A DNA stretch of 64,000 nucleotides. It comes from Chitinophagales bacterium. GTDB lineage: Bacteria; Bacteroidota; Bacteroidia; Chitinophagales; Chitinophagaceae. The first letter of the stretch is position 1; each line of letters begins with the position of its first letter. The position numbers and the translations under genes are program-made. The stretch covers positions 1 through 64,000 of the forward strand of contig JAATFP010000071.1 of NCBI GenBank assembly GCA_015655125.1, written 5' to 3'. Shown here one piece after another: positions 27,791 through 36,714 of the stretch. Under the pieces are notes generated by a model. That model did no database searches. It was given only the letters and a program-made list of their open reading frames with translations, and was not told where the DNA came from.

Positions 27791-27812
27791 AACCAGGCAG
27801 TTCGCCCTGGTT
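27791..27812. promoter_or_regulatory. Inverted repeat upstream of the LytS-type kinase
   Basis: AACCAGG (27791-27797), 8 bases, CCTGGTT (27806-27812), 48 bases before the kinase start. A -7-like TACTTTTA follows at 27839-27846 without a matching -33. Possible operator. Confidence 0.3.
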
Positions 27813-27859
27813 GCCTATATAAGCTGCTGTTTTTTTACTACTTTTAAACCATCCGCATT

Positions 27860-29866
27860 ATGGCAAAAAAACTGTTCTGTTTTCTTCTTACGGCATTACT
27901 GGCGCATCATATTAGCCATGCACAAATACCCGTGGTTTTTAACGGCCAACCTGTGTTGGCAAAACCAATGAATATCGCCGGGCAGACATTTTTTTACGAG
28001 GATCTTTCAAATGATGCACTTTCATTTGCTGCACTAAAAAAACAAATTTTCGTTCCACTACCGGAGCAACTACTACATCCTGTTGTTTCCTCACGGCCCT
28101 TTATTATTAATTGGCTAAAATTCAGTATAAGCAATGTAAGTGGCACCGATACCACAAGACTTGTGTTTAGCGCCAACGCACATGCATTTGTAAGCATGTA
28201 TGAAGACGGCTCCAATGCACTTGCAGCAAATGAGACGGGCGCCTTGCACAAAATTTTTGCAGATGAACCGGGGAAACCCCTGATAGTACCGCCTGGAAAA
28301 ACAAACACCTATTATGTTCGTATAATAGAAAAGATTTTTTACATGGCCCCTCTTACTGCTGAATTATATACCGTACAAGGATACCTTGCTCATACTGCCC
28401 GGGAAAAGAAAGATGCCGGCTACTTGTTTTTATTTATGGGCATTGCATTAGGGTGCATATTTTTTATGGCGCTTTATACTGCTTACCAGTATTGGCTCAC
28501 AAAAGATAAACCGATCCTATATTACACTGCTTATGCTACCTGCGCAGGTATTGTGTGGCTAATTATTTGCGACCAGCGTTTTGATCTGCATATTTTTGAT
28601 GCCTGGAAAAATCATCCCCATATTATAGTAAGCTCAGGGATTGCTTTCTTTTATGCCTTGTTCATTGCCAGTATGCTGGATGTTCCAAAGCGCTTTCCCG
28701 GGAGATGGAAGATATTAAAGGTGCTGCTGTGTTTAATATTACTGGAAACTCTTGTGGAGGTACACGATAATTTATCGGGCCATTTTTTATTCGGCTCCAA
28801 TGTGTATTATCTCCATCTCCTACACATCCCTAATTTACTCGTCAACCTTTTCCTCTTCTATCTGCTGCTAACGATCAAAAGCCCGTTAAAAAAATACCTG
28901 CTGGGCGGCATGCTAAGTTTGTTCCTTTTCTTGTTTTTTATCAGTCATTTTGCTTTTTCATTTACCGATTTACCGGAAAAAGTAAAAGCTTTTGTAAACT
29001 TTCCGCCATTTTGGGGAGTTATAGGGGTGTTAACGGAAGCCATTTGTTTTGCATTTGCACTTGTTTATCGCAGCAAACTGGTGCAGGATGAAAAAAATAA
29101 ATTACAGGCAGGCTATGCAAACAAACTTAAAACAGACCTTGCGCAGCAGGCTCAGGAAATTGAGCAACAGCACCGGTTGCTGGAAGATGAAAAGCTGAAA
29201 CAAGTTGAAGCCGCTTTTCAGAAAAAAATATCGGAAACGGAAATGACGGCGCTGCGCGCCCAGATGAACCCTCATTTTATTTTTAATTGCCTCAACTCTA
29301 TCCAATTATATACGCTTGAAAATGATGCCGCCTCGGCTTCGGTTTATCTCACGGGTTTTTCGAGACTGATGAGGCTGGTACTGGACAATTCCATGTCGGA
29401 AAAAGTTACCCTGAAAAACGAAATAGAAACGCTGCGCCTTTATATTGAAATGGAAGTGATGCGCTTTAAAGACAAGGTGAGGTACGAAATAACGCTCGAT
29501 GATAATGTTGACCTGCCATATATTGAAGTGCCGCCCTTACTCTTGCAACCCTATGTAGAGAATGCCATATGGCATGGGCTGATGCATAAGGAAGAAGGCG
29601 GGAAAGTAACCATTGCAATATCGCAGCCGCTTAGCCATATACTGCATATTGAAATAACAGACAATGGTGTGGGCCGCACTATGTCTGCATTATACAAAAG
29701 TAAATCTATCAACAGGCATAAATCGTTTGGCATAAAAATGACCACAGAACGGCTGCAGGTGATAAACCAGCTGTATGATATGCAAACGAGGATAGACATT
29801 ACCGACTTACAGGATGACAAGGGAAATGCCAGCGGCACAAAAGTTATTATTGACATACCTATTTAA
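27860..29866 (+). CDS. 7TMR-DISM sensor histidine kinase, LytS-like
   Basis: 668 residues. Signal peptide to about residue 20, an extracellular beta-rich DISM-type domain to about 180 (LVFSANAHAFVSMYEDG, VPPGKTNTYYVRI), seven membrane segments between about 185 and 410, a coiled coil (LAQQAQEIEQQHRLLEDEKLKQVEAA), then the His_kinase domain with H472 in RAQMNPHFIFNCLNSIQ and an ATP-binding end (YVENAIWHGLMHK, DNGVGR). It phosphorylates a LytTR regulator in known systems, and one follows 8 bases later. The ligand is unknown; DISM domains often bind carbohydrates. Confidence 0.93.
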   Translation: MAKKLFCFLLTALLAHHISHAQIPVVFNGQPVLAKPMNIAGQTFFYEDLSNDALSFAALKKQIFVPLPEQLLHPVVSSRPFIINWLKFSISNVSGTDTTRLVFSANAHAFVSMYEDGSNALAANETGALHKIFADEPGKPLIVPPGKTNTYYVRIIEKIFYMAPLTAELYTVQGYLAHTAREKKDAGYLFLFMGIALGCIFFMALYTAYQYWLTKDKPILYYTAYATCAGIVWLIICDQRFDLHIFDAWKNHPHIIVSSGIAFFYALFIASMLDVPKRFPGRWKILKVLLCLILLETLVEVHDNLSGHFLFGSNVYYLHLLHIPNLLVNLFLFYLLLTIKSPLKKYLLGGMLSLFLFLFFISHFAFSFTDLPEKVKAFVNFPPFWGVIGVLTEAICFAFALVYRSKLVQDEKNKLQAGYANKLKTDLAQQAQEIEQQHRLLEDEKLKQVEAAFQKKISETEMTALRAQMNPHFIFNCLNSIQLYTLENDAASASVYLTGFSRLMRLVLDNSMSEKVTLKNEIETLRLYIEMEVMRFKDKVRYEITLDDNVDLPYIEVPPLLLQPYVENAIWHGLMHKEEGGKVTIAISQPLSHILHIEITDNGVGRTMSALYKSKSINRHKSFGIKMTTERLQVINQLYDMQTRIDITDLQDDKGNASGTKVIIDIPI

Positions 29867-29874
29867 TTTTTGCC

Positions 29875-30621
29875 ATGCTTAAAGCGATTATAATAGACGA
29901 TGAACCGGATAATGTTAAGCTGCTGGCGCTGCAGCTTAAACTGTATTGCCCCACAGTAGCCGTAGTAGCGGCTTGTACAAAAAGCAGGGAAGGACTTGTA
30001 AAGATCAGGGAGCTACAACCAGATATCCTTTTCCTGGATATTGAAATGCCTGTAATGAACGGCTTTGAGCTGCTGGAAGAGGTAAGCGATATCAGGTTCC
30101 ATGTAATATTCGTAACAGCCTACGATAAGTTTGCAGTGAAAGCATTTAAATACAGTGCGCTGGATTATTTACTGAAACCTGTCGACGCCAATGAACTCAG
30201 CATAGCAGTAGCGAAAGCAGGCGATGGGCCGGCCGCAGACGAACGGCAACTAAGCATGTTGAAAAAACAATTACATGCCGGGCCTAAATACCTGCAAGAT
30301 AAAATTGCATTGCCGTACCAGAATGGGGTGGCTTTTACCGATCTGGATAATATTATATATTGCGAAGCAAGTGATAATTACACCTTATTTCAACTTAAAG
30401 ATGGCAGCCAGCACATAGCAGCCAAAACCTTAAAAAGCATTCAGGAGATATTGGAGGAACGGAATTTTCTGAGGGTTCACCGGCAGTACCTGGTAAACCT
30501 GGAGCATATTGTTAAATATGTAAAAGGAGAATCGGCTCACCTGGTTATGGTTAATCAAAAAAATATTCCTGTATCAAGGAGCCAGAAAGATAAACTGGCA
30601 GAGAGATTCGGATGGCTATAG
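29875..30621 (+). CDS. LytTR-family response regulator
   Basis: 248 residues. Receiver with DDE near 9, phosphoacceptor D55 in PDILFLDIEMPVMNG, T and K switch residues in VTAYDKFAVKAF and YLLKPVD. The LytTR DNA-binding domain occupies about 145-248 (IIYCEASDNYTLFQL, FLRVHRQYLVNLEHIVKY, IPVSRSQKDKL). Immediately downstream of its kinase, forming a two-gene operon. LytTR proteins bind direct repeats; no site could be assigned. Confidence 0.95.
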   Translation: MLKAIIIDDEPDNVKLLALQLKLYCPTVAVVAACTKSREGLVKIRELQPDILFLDIEMPVMNGFELLEEVSDIRFHVIFVTAYDKFAVKAFKYSALDYLLKPVDANELSIAVAKAGDGPAADERQLSMLKKQLHAGPKYLQDKIALPYQNGVAFTDLDNIIYCEASDNYTLFQLKDGSQHIAAKTLKSIQEILEERNFLRVHRQYLVNLEHIVKYVKGESAHLVMVNQKNIPVSRSQKDKLAERFGWL

Positions 30622-30877
30622 AATAGATTTATCACATATTATAGCTGTGCCTGTTTACATGTCTTGTTGTTAGGTTGCACTTAATCACCTGTCAATAAGT
30701 GAGCTTTCGTGGATTTTTTCATATCCGTGGTGTATCTGCTTATTAAAGTTTTTATCGTTTAACCAATTTAACCGGAATCCGTGTAGTTTTTTAACCTCCC
30801 GAAACCAGTTTATCTCTCTTTTCCTGCAAGTGCCTTAGTAATATAACCCGCCCTGCTATGATAACCAGTGATCGTGA

Positions 30878-31351
30878 TTATTTTAAGTGTGCCCTCAGCA
30901 TCCAGGCCATTTTTTCATGTGTTTCCATCAGGCCGGTAATAAAATCACTGGTGCCGGCATCCTTCCATTCTTTTTCATACTTGTCAATATTTTCGCGAAG
31001 GTGGATAATAATTGCTTCATGTGATGCCAGCAATGATTTTATAAATCCTTCACTGTCATTTTTTTCCCTTGTTGCTTCAGTGAGATGAGTTAGTTGCAGA
31101 AACCCGGCCAGCGTTGCTTCTGCATAATGCCCCAATGTGCGGACCCTCTCGGCAACATCGTCAATAATCGCTTCTATCTGGTGATACTGCTCTTCAAAGA
31201 ACTTATGCTTTGTAAGAAAATCCGGACCCTCTACGTTCCAATGGGCATTTCTTGTTTGAATGTATAAAACATGCTCATCTGCCAGCAGTTCATTGAGGGA
31301 ATGAGCTACTTCGGAGAGATTTTTCGGTGCAATTCCAATCGCTGTTTTCAT
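30878..31351 (-). CDS. dps: Dps DNA-protection ferritin
   Basis: 157 residues. The Dps signature is present: LADEHVLYIQTRNAHWNVEGPDF, then FEEQYHQIEAIIDDVAERVRTLG, which supply the inter-subunit ferroxidase ligands (H, D, E). Dps dodecamers oxidise Fe(II) with hydrogen peroxide and shield DNA in stress. Length is normal. The 256 bases upstream of its end, between it and the LytTR gene, show no gene. Confidence 0.95.
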   Translation of the reverse strand: MKTAIGIAPKNLSEVAHSLNELLADEHVLYIQTRNAHWNVEGPDFLTKHKFFEEQYHQIEAIIDDVAERVRTLGHYAEATLAGFLQLTHLTEATREKNDSEGFIKSLLASHEAIIIHLRENIDKYEKEWKDAGTSDFITGLMETHEKMAWMLRAHLK

Positions 31352-31474
31352 ATTTGATTAATTTTTATAATTGAAATAATTGATGAAAGTTACTGATATT
31401 TTTTTCTTTGAAGGAAGGCCCGAAGGTCTCCCGGTATTAAGCTGCCCTATCCCATATTTGCATCACATAGCGGC

Positions 31475-32029
31475 TTATTTTCTTCGCCGTTCAATCATAT
31501 CTCTTATTCTTGCCGCACTTTCATAATCTTCCTTTACTAAAATATCTTTCAGTAATTCTTCCAGTTCGGATAAAGAATACTCTGCCAGCGAGCCTTTAAT
31601 AAGGTTGAGCTTTTTTTCGCTTTCTGCAATACCGGCTTCGTCCAGCACAAAGTCGTACACATATATAGGGCAATCGTAGCGTACTCCCAGAGCTATGGCG
31701 TCGGAAGGGCGGGCATCTATTTTTATTTCATCCCCGTTTTTATTTTTTATAATCATCCAGGCATGAAAAACGCCATCAATAATATTATGTATGAGTACTT
31801 CGCTTACCGAAGCTTCCAGCGCCTGTAATGCATTCTTAAAAAGGTCATGCGTTAATGGCCTGGGCAGACTCATTCGTTCTAAATGTACCGCAATGGCCTG
31901 CGATTCGAATGTACCAATGATAATGGGTAACCGCAGTTTAGAAACTACTTCTTCCATTACTAATACAAAGTTACCCGGCGAAGATTCACTGGAAGATAAA
32001 GCGATTACCTGTAGTTCTTTTTTTTGCAT
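31475..32029 (-). CDS. Bifunctional nuclease (DUF151) family protein with UVR motif
   Basis: 184 residues. Residues 1-135 are the BFN/DUF151 fold (LPIIIGTFESQAIAVHLERM, RPLTHDLFKNAL, DARPSDAIALGVRYDCPIYV); the C-terminal 40 residues are a UVR-type helical hairpin (ELEELLKDILVKEDYESAARIRDMIERRRK) like that of UvrB/UvrC. This fusion is common in Bacteroidota. DNase/RNase activity has been reported for plant members; the bacterial role is unclear. Confidence 0.9.
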   Translation of the reverse strand: MQKKELQVIALSSSESSPGNFVLVMEEVVSKLRLPIIIGTFESQAIAVHLERMSLPRPLTHDLFKNALQALEASVSEVLIHNIIDGVFHAWMIIKNKNGDEIKIDARPSDAIALGVRYDCPIYVYDFVLDEAGIAESEKKLNLIKGSLAEYSLSELEELLKDILVKEDYESAARIRDMIERRRK

Positions 32030-32123
32030 TGTTATTAAATGATATGCATTGCAACGGGAACAGAAATTGCAACGGTTTTATTTTTTAAGTAATATTATAA
32101 TGTCTTAATGGAGGCACATGGAT

Positions 32124-32327
32124 TCATTCTGCCAAAATGAACCTGCACAATTCATCCAGGTCATCAAAAGGCGCCACTACATTCCCGTCTGAATACAGTT
32201 TATATATACCATTACTTTCAACTTCTATTGAATAACCATTTATCACTTCTACCAATTTATCTTTCACCAGCAGCGCAGGTATCCCATAATACTGCAGGGC
32301 ATCCGTTAAAATTTCTATAGCTGTCAT
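32124..32327 (-). CDS. Small hypothetical protein at the end of the hydrogenase cluster
   Basis: 67 residues from the ATG at 32327 (MTAIEILTDALQYYGIPALL). It begins one base after the stop of the nickel-transporter-like gene, so it is the last gene of the hydrogenase run. Predicted mixed alpha/beta with an acidic end (APFDDLDELCRFILAE). No family recognised; the position suggests a hydrogenase-linked or transporter-linked role, by inference only. Confidence 0.6.
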   Translation of the reverse strand: MTAIEILTDALQYYGIPALLVKDKLVEVINGYSIEVESNGIYKLYSDGNVVAPFDDLDELCRFILAE

Positions 32328-32328
32328 T

Positions 32329-33024
32329 TTAGTAAGTAAACATATTTTTATATAGAATAGACAAACCAAACCCGATACACAATAAAGAAGACAATACTAT
32401 TAAACTTACCTGCAGAGCCTTTGCCTGCAGTACTTTTTTGGAGAAAGGGATGCTGAACATGGCTGCGGCTACCAGCATACCTAATATTGAACCAAGGCCA
32501 AAGATCAGCAGGTATAACAAGCCGCTTTGCGGGCTGGCCATCTGAAGCATTACCAACAATACCAATTCGCCGCTTCCTGCCAATCCGTGCACCAGGCCCA
32601 CACCATAAGAAACGAGGTGCAGTCTTCTTATGCCGGTGTTGGTAACATCCAGCTGCTTTATCCCTGGCATACCAACATGTGTATGTGTAATACCATTGTG
32701 GGTGTGCGTGTCCGTGTTCTCTGCAGCCAATATGCTTTTTAATTTAAACATTCTGTAAGTGCCAAGACCAACGAGCATAACGCCTACCCCTGCTTCCAGC
32801 AAATGAAAATAATGCTCATCAATATGTACTTTCAGCAGCAACATTATCATTCCAATAAAAAGTATGGTAGAAGTATGCCCCAGCCCCCAGAATAGCCCAT
32901 CCTTAAGCGACTTGGCGGTGCTGTTGCGCTGAGACACAATGTTACTTACCGCCAGCAGATGGTCGGTCTCAAAAGCATGTGTAAAGCCTGCATAAATAGT
33001 AAGCAGCAAGGGGAATGGAAACAT
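32329..33024 (-). CDS. Nickel transporter-like membrane protein (UreH / NiCoT type)
   Basis: 231 residues, about six membrane segments. The first helix contains HAFETDH at 16-22, the HX4DH pattern that is the nickel/cobalt signature of NiCoT permeases. Other motifs are GLFWGLGHTSTILFIG and SYGVGLVHGLAGSGELV; a His-rich loop (THTHNGITHTHVG) near 120 could bind metal. Nickel is needed for the [NiFe] centre encoded upstream, and the gene follows the NHL gene by three bases. Metal specificity is inferred. Confidence 0.85.
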   Translation of the reverse strand: MFPFPLLLTIYAGFTHAFETDHLLAVSNIVSQRNSTAKSLKDGLFWGLGHTSTILFIGMIMLLLKVHIDEHYFHLLEAGVGVMLVGLGTYRMFKLKSILAAENTDTHTHNGITHTHVGMPGIKQLDVTNTGIRRLHLVSYGVGLVHGLAGSGELVLLVMLQMASPQSGLLYLLIFGLGSILGMLVAAAMFSIPFSKKVLQAKALQVSLIVLSSLLCIGFGLSILYKNMFTY

Positions 33025-33027
33025 TTT

Positions 33028-34134
33028 TTATAATTTGTAAATAATAATCCGGTGATTGCCCGTATCCGCCACGGCCAGTCTGTCGCCGTCGGCACTTAAT
33101 CCAAAAGGCCAGTACATTTCATTTTCCAGATTGGTTTTCATGCTCAGGCTGCTTTCTCCGTTAACAGAAAAATGCGGCTGGCCTATTAAAAAATCTGCAG
33201 CTACATTATTTGCCGAAGGCATATCATTCCAGATCAATATCCTGCTGTTGCCACTGTCTGCCACTACCAGTTTATTGTTTACAAAACAGCTGTCATAGCA
33301 CCAGTTAAGCGTATTGGCCCGTGGCGAAAGATTGTATTGATTCTGTCCGTTACTTTCAGCATCCGGCTGTCCGACTATGATGGACGCAGGCTGTGTAAAC
33401 GCCTGTTGCCAATGATTCCATAACAGCACACGGTAATATTGAGTATCAGCAATACTCATTTGTCCGTCCTTACTTATTTTTACAGTATAGGGCCATATGG
33501 CATTAACATTATCATAATCTCTTTCTTCAAAATTCACCTGCCCGATCACTTTATCTGCAGCGGCATAATTTCCGGCAGGAATGGTTTCAAAAAACAGCAC
33601 CCTCCTGTTACCTGTATCTGCTATCCACAAATGCGCGCCATCACTGCATACTCCGTACGGCCAGTATAAACTGTTTGCACAGGGCGGTTTGCTGATGCCT
33701 TTTACGTTGGGCTGGTTGCTTTCAAAATCGGGCTGGCCAATAACTACATCTGCCGGCTGCCCATGTTGCCCCGGCATATTTTTCCAGATCAGTACGCGGT
33801 GGTTCCAGGCGTCTGCTACTATCAGCATTTTACCATCCGTCCAGATACCTGACGGGTAAAGGAGGCTGGCTGCATTTACCAACCCGCCATTGTTTCTTTC
33901 GGAATGAGTACCATCAGTCTGACCTAAAATAACATCGGCGGGCTGATATTCATCACCTGTTATATTTTGCCAGATAAAAATCCTGTTTTGTGCAGTATCG
34001 GCAACAGCCAAAATACTATCCTGTAAACAAACACCCCTGGGAGCCAGCAATGGATTGTCTTTTTCACCTTTAAAAAGAAAACTATTTTTAACAGGGTAAC
34101 GACCGTTATGCTGTATGATTGGTTCGGTTAACAT
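33028..34134 (-). CDS. NHL-repeat beta-propeller protein of the hydrogenase cluster
   Basis: 368 residues, no signal peptide. Repeated blades carry IAVADTAQNRIFIW-like and VIGQPDFESN-like units: LAVADT, LIVADAWNHRVLIW, LWIADTGNRRVLFF, MSIADTQYYRVLLW, LVVADSGNSRILIW, LAVADTGNHRIIIY, so about six blades. NHL proteins accompany group 1h-type hydrogenase genes in other bacteria, as far as I recall, but their role is unknown. The start overlaps the hypE stop by seven bases. Confidence 0.85.
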   Translation of the reverse strand: MLTEPIIQHNGRYPVKNSFLFKGEKDNPLLAPRGVCLQDSILAVADTAQNRIFIWQNITGDEYQPADVILGQTDGTHSERNNGGLVNAASLLYPSGIWTDGKMLIVADAWNHRVLIWKNMPGQHGQPADVVIGQPDFESNQPNVKGISKPPCANSLYWPYGVCSDGAHLWIADTGNRRVLFFETIPAGNYAAADKVIGQVNFEERDYDNVNAIWPYTVKISKDGQMSIADTQYYRVLLWNHWQQAFTQPASIIVGQPDAESNGQNQYNLSPRANTLNWCYDSCFVNNKLVVADSGNSRILIWNDMPSANNVAADFLIGQPHFSVNGESSLSMKTNLENEMYWPFGLSADGDRLAVADTGNHRIIIYKL

Positions 34135-35180
34135 ATTCTTGGCAGTTGCTCCCCCACCAGCATGTTTACAACCCTTGTGCCGCCAATACGGCTGGTTAAA
34201 ATAACTTGCCTGGGATGGGCCGCTGTTACACTACCAATGCAACTGGCAAACGCGGCATTTTCATCCTGCCTTAACAAGGCCACTACAGCTTCGGCCACCG
34301 ATGCATCCACTATTGCAATAAAAACACCTTCATTGGCCACATACAGCGGATCAAGCCCGAGCAACTCACAGGCACCTGCAACCTGTTCATCTACCGGAAT
34401 ATTTTTATCTTCAATGTCAATACCCACATTGGCATCCCTTGCAATTTCATTCAACACCGTGGCCACTCCGCCGCGCGTAGGATCTTTTAGTAAATGTATT
34501 TTCTCACCGTAATTATCCAGTAATTTTATTACGGTATGATTCAGGTTTACCGTATCGCTGGTAATGTCGGTTTCAAATGTAAGGCCCTCACGGACACTCA
34601 TGATAGCTATACCGTGAGTAGCAACCTGGTTGCTTAAAATAATTTTATCCCCCGGCTTAATATTCCTGTAACTGATATGGGCATTTTCATGTACCGGCCC
34701 CACGCCGGAAGTATTGATAAAGATTTTATCTCCTTTGCCTTTCTCCACTACCTTGGTATCCCCTGTTACTACCTGCACACCGGCCTGCATGCAGGCAGAC
34801 TTTATACTGGTGAGTATTTCCCAGAAATCTGTCATCGGCAAGCCTTCTTCAATAATAAAAGACAATGAAAGATACTGTGGAATTGCACCGCACATTGCCA
34901 GGTCATTCACCGTTCCATTTACAGCAAGCTCGCCAATATTCCCTCCCGGAAAAAAAACAGGCGATATCACAAAGCTATCCGAGCTGAAAGCCATGCGCCC
35001 GTTTATATTCAAAATTGCACCATCATGCTTTTCATCCAAAAATTCGTTGCTCAGCAAGTTAAATACTCCACTTGCCAGTAGTTGATTGGTAAGTGTGCCT
35101 CCGCTACCATGTCCAAGCGTTATCATGTCAAACTCAAGTTTAGGCATGGGGCAACTTAGTTCCATTTTAATTTTATTCAT
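34128..35180 (-). CDS. hypE: Hydrogenase maturation protein HypE
   Basis: 350 residues. PurM-like ATPase with LGHGSGGTLTNQLL near the start and DPTRGGVATVLNEIARDANVGI. The protein ends in PRIC: the terminal cysteine carries the thiocarboxamide made by HypF and dehydrates it to thiocyanate for transfer as cyanide to iron. Intact and of normal length. Confidence 0.97.
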   Translation of the reverse strand: MNKIKMELSCPMPKLEFDMITLGHGSGGTLTNQLLASGVFNLLSNEFLDEKHDGAILNINGRMAFSSDSFVISPVFFPGGNIGELAVNGTVNDLAMCGAIPQYLSLSFIIEEGLPMTDFWEILTSIKSACMQAGVQVVTGDTKVVEKGKGDKIFINTSGVGPVHENAHISYRNIKPGDKIILSNQVATHGIAIMSVREGLTFETDITSDTVNLNHTVIKLLDNYGEKIHLLKDPTRGGVATVLNEIARDANVGIDIEDKNIPVDEQVAGACELLGLDPLYVANEGVFIAIVDASVAEAVVALLRQDENAAFASCIGSVTAAHPRQVILTSRIGGTRVVNMLVGEQLPRIC

Positions 35181-35242
35181 CTGGTATTTTTATATTCTTC
35201 TTTCCTTCTTTACAATTTTATAATCCGCATGATAATATTTTG

Positions 35243-36340
35243 CTACGCCATTACCCCCATATTGCTGAAATGATAATAGGCTGCACACGCTCCTTCGCTA
35301 CTCACCATCGGCGCCCCTAATGGGTTGGAGGGTTTACATTTTTTAACAAACTGCGGGCATTCAAAAGGTTTTTTTAATCCACGTAATACCTGCCCTGCAA
35401 TACACTCCTTACTCTCTTCCGCTTTTTCTATCTGCACATTAAATTTCAGATTGGCATCATAACCTGCAAAAGCATTTTTCAGCTCGTACCCGCTAAAAGG
35501 AATTTCTCCAATACCTCTCCACTCCCTGTGAGTTACCCTGAATACTTTGTCTATTACAGCTCTCGCTTCGGGATTGCCCCACTCGTTTACTACCCGGGTG
35601 TATTGATTCTCTACTTTGTACTCTCCTCTTTCGAGTTGCTTCAGCAACATCAAAATACCATGCAATAAATCTACCGGCTCAAATCCCGTAACAACAATGG
35701 GCAAATGATATTTTTCTACAATAGGATAATATTCACCCAGCCCCATAATAGTGCATACATGGCCGGCAGCAAGAAACCCCTGAACTACATTGCTATCGTC
35801 TCCAACAATAGCTTCAATGGCAGGCGGCACCAGCACGTGAGAGGTAAGAATAGAATAATTTTTTAAGCCTTGACGCTGGGCATGCAACACACTCAGTGCA
35901 TTGGCAGGTGCCGTTGTTTCAAATCCAACGGCAAAAAAAACCACCTCTTTACCAGGGTTTTCTTTTGCCAGCAGCACGGCTTCCAATGGTGAATATAAAA
36001 TGCGCACATCGGCTCCGGCAGCTTTTGCCTCCAGCAGGCTTTTTTTACTACCCGGAACCCGCAGCATGTCGCCATAAGAACAAAGGATCACTTTTTTTTC
36101 CTCTGCGAGGTACACAGCTTTATCTATCAGGTTGAGTGGTGTAACGCAAACCGGGCAGCCGGGTCCATGCACCATCCGCACATTACCGGGAAGGAGGCCG
36201 ATCAACCCGTTTTTTACAAGACTATGTGTTTGCCCCCCGCATATTTCCATAATCGTCCATGGCCGGGTTACTACTTTATTTATTTCATCCAGGTATTGGC
36301 CCACTGTTCCGGCATCCCTATATTCTGACAAGTATTTCAT
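35243..36340 (-). CDS. hypD: Hydrogenase maturation protein HypD
   Basis: 365 residues. Seen: [41 protein letters not shown] and a C-terminal Cys set ([31 protein letters not shown]). HypD carries a [4Fe-4S] cluster and, with HypC, is the scaffold where Fe(CN)2CO is assembled. Complete. Confidence 0.97.
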   Translation of the reverse strand: MKYLSEYRDAGTVGQYLDEINKVVTRPWTIMEICGGQTHSLVKNGLIGLLPGNVRMVHGPGCPVCVTPLNLIDKAVYLAEEKKVILCSYGDMLRVPGSKKSLLEAKAAGADVRILYSPLEAVLLAKENPGKEVVFFAVGFETTAPANALSVLHAQRQGLKNYSILTSHVLVPPAIEAIVGDDSNVVQGFLAAGHVCTIMGLGEYYPIVEKYHLPIVVTGFEPVDLLHGILMLLKQLERGEYKVENQYTRVVNEWGNPEARAVIDKVFRVTHREWRGIGEIPFSGYELKNAFAGYDANLKFNVQIEKAEESKECIAGQVLRGLKKPFECPQFVKKCKPSNPLGAPMVSSEGACAAYYHFSNMGVMA

Positions 36341-36397
36341 ATTCGATACAATAAAGTGTGGTAAAGAATGGGTTAAACGGGCAATCGATTTTCAACA

Positions 36398-36676
36398 TCA
36401 TAATTCCGGTTGCCTGTCTACCTGCGTATGTTCAATCAGTTCGTCTATTTCTCCGATCTCCTTCAGGTATTCAAATGTTTTGGCAGCTTCGGCCTCATCT
36501 ACCTTACTAATGGCCACGCCCACATGAACCAGCACATAGTCCCCTACATTTGCCGCAGGAAGCATTTCCAAACTTGCCTGCTTAATGATGCCACCAAAGG
36601 ATACTTTGGCCATACGCACCAACCCATCATACATTAATTCAATGGACTGAATTTTCCCGGGAATTGCTAAACACAT
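36398..36676 (-). CDS. hypC: Hydrogenase maturation chaperone HypC
   Basis: 92 residues beginning MCLAIPGKI, where Cys2 is the iron-cofactor ligand, followed by VSFGGIIKQASLEMLP and GDYVLVHVGVAISKVDEAEA, all typical. The C-terminal 15 residues are a little longer than in many relatives. Confidence 0.96.
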   Translation of the reverse strand: MCLAIPGKIQSIELMYDGLVRMAKVSFGGIIKQASLEMLPAANVGDYVLVHVGVAISKVDEAEAAKTFEYLKEIGEIDELIEHTQVDRQPEL

Positions 36677-36714
36677 AATTTTTTAATTTAAACCCCGATT
36701 ACTTAATCATGAAA

